35,596 bases of DNA from a virus, in the IMG/VR virus record IMGVR_UViG_3300044638_007592, positions 1 through 35,596 of that record; one strand, 5' to 3'. Below the pieces are notes generated by a model, which worked only from the letters and a program-made list of their open reading frames with translations, was not told the origin of the DNA and did no database searches. Positions 35,409 to 35,596 of the stretch are shown piece by piece (within the stretch, counting starts at the first letter, position 1; each line of letters starts with the position of its first letter). Both the position numbers and the translations under genes were made by a program.

Positions 35409-35596
35409 TCAAAAATCCCAGCACGTGAACGCCTCGCGCACATCCGCGCTCGTCGTCACGTCCTCTCTGCACTTCGCCAGATCGTTCAGATCCTTCACCG
35501 GCGAGCCATCCCGCATCACCAGACCCGGCGTTAGGATGCGCACCGCCGCGCCATCGATCTCGCGCCTGCCCCAGGCCGCGATGTCCTCCGGCTCAT
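35409..35596 (-). CDS. DnaG-like primase, 3' end (continues from base 1)
   Basis: The codons at 35459-35412 (VTTSADVREAFTCWDF) and the TGA at 35409-35411 finish the primase frame that leaves the window at base 1. Bases 35460-35596 repeat the left end; at 35586 the codon GAG (Glu) replaces GAC (Asp369). Confidence 0.88.
   Translation of the reverse strand, partial: EPEDIAAWGRREIDGAAVRILTPGLVMRDGSPVKDLNDLAKCREDVTTSADVREAFTCWDF
35460..35596. repeat. Right copy of the 137-bp terminal direct repeat
   Basis: It matches 1-137 with one mismatch (C at 35586 against G at 127). The circular unit is therefore 35,459 bp. The mismatch means the two ends came from different molecules or contain an assembly or read error. 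Confidence 0.95.

Overview
The window is a complete small temperate phage genome (about 35.46 kb unit length) on a linearised circular contig. The first 137 bases return at the right end with one mismatch, and a primase gene runs across the joint. Gene order, a GpA-type terminase, a lambda-type portal, a tape measure protein and a G/GT-like frameshift pair point to a lambda-like siphovirus. An intact attP whose core copies the 3' half of a tRNA-Pro(GGG) gene sits beside a tyrosine integrase, so this is the circular (excised or replicating) form and not a prophage with host flanks. The host is probably a high-GC Verrucomicrobiota bacterium. That is inferred from base composition and from several families of short repeats at gene junctions that I associate from memory with Verrucomicrobiaceae; no search was run.

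Nearly everything is on the minus strand; only 6.8-9.0 kb (two small regulators or membrane proteins and the integrase) is on plus. Read along the minus strand from 6.7 kb downwards, the early block has a ribbon-helix-helix regulator, two small unknowns, a sigma-70 family factor, small membrane proteins, a small helix-turn-helix-like protein, two unknowns, a ParB-like protein and a CHC2/TOPRIM primase. The primase crosses the contig joint and is followed by a D5/SF3-like helicase (33.7-35.35 kb).

A non-coding segment (33.26-33.74 kb) full of inverted and direct repeats comes next and is a candidate cos site or origin. The late block then runs downwards: TerS, TerL, a small unknown, a C5 cytosine methyltransferase, a gpW-like joiner, portal, ClpP-like protease with scaffold-like tail, major capsid, a three-gene coupled cassette with glycosyltransferases bracketed by terminators, head-tail connectors, tail tube candidate, G/GT chaperones, tape measure, tail tip proteins, tail fibre, a lysis block with two unusual membrane proteins, an XRE regulator and an M15-type endolysin.

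The most unusual signal is a start-associated sequence on the minus strand, TTTGACACC, placed exactly 11 nt before the start codon of four late genes, with close variants at 11-12 nt before three more (TerS, tape measure, XhlA-like protein). It has no obvious -10 partner and is not a Shine-Dalgarno sequence. The phage also encodes its own sigma factor, a possible reader of this element. Other items worth attention are the glycosyltransferase cassette, the cos/ori-like repeats, a membrane-anchored helix-turn-helix protein, and host-like repeats that have entered coding frames.
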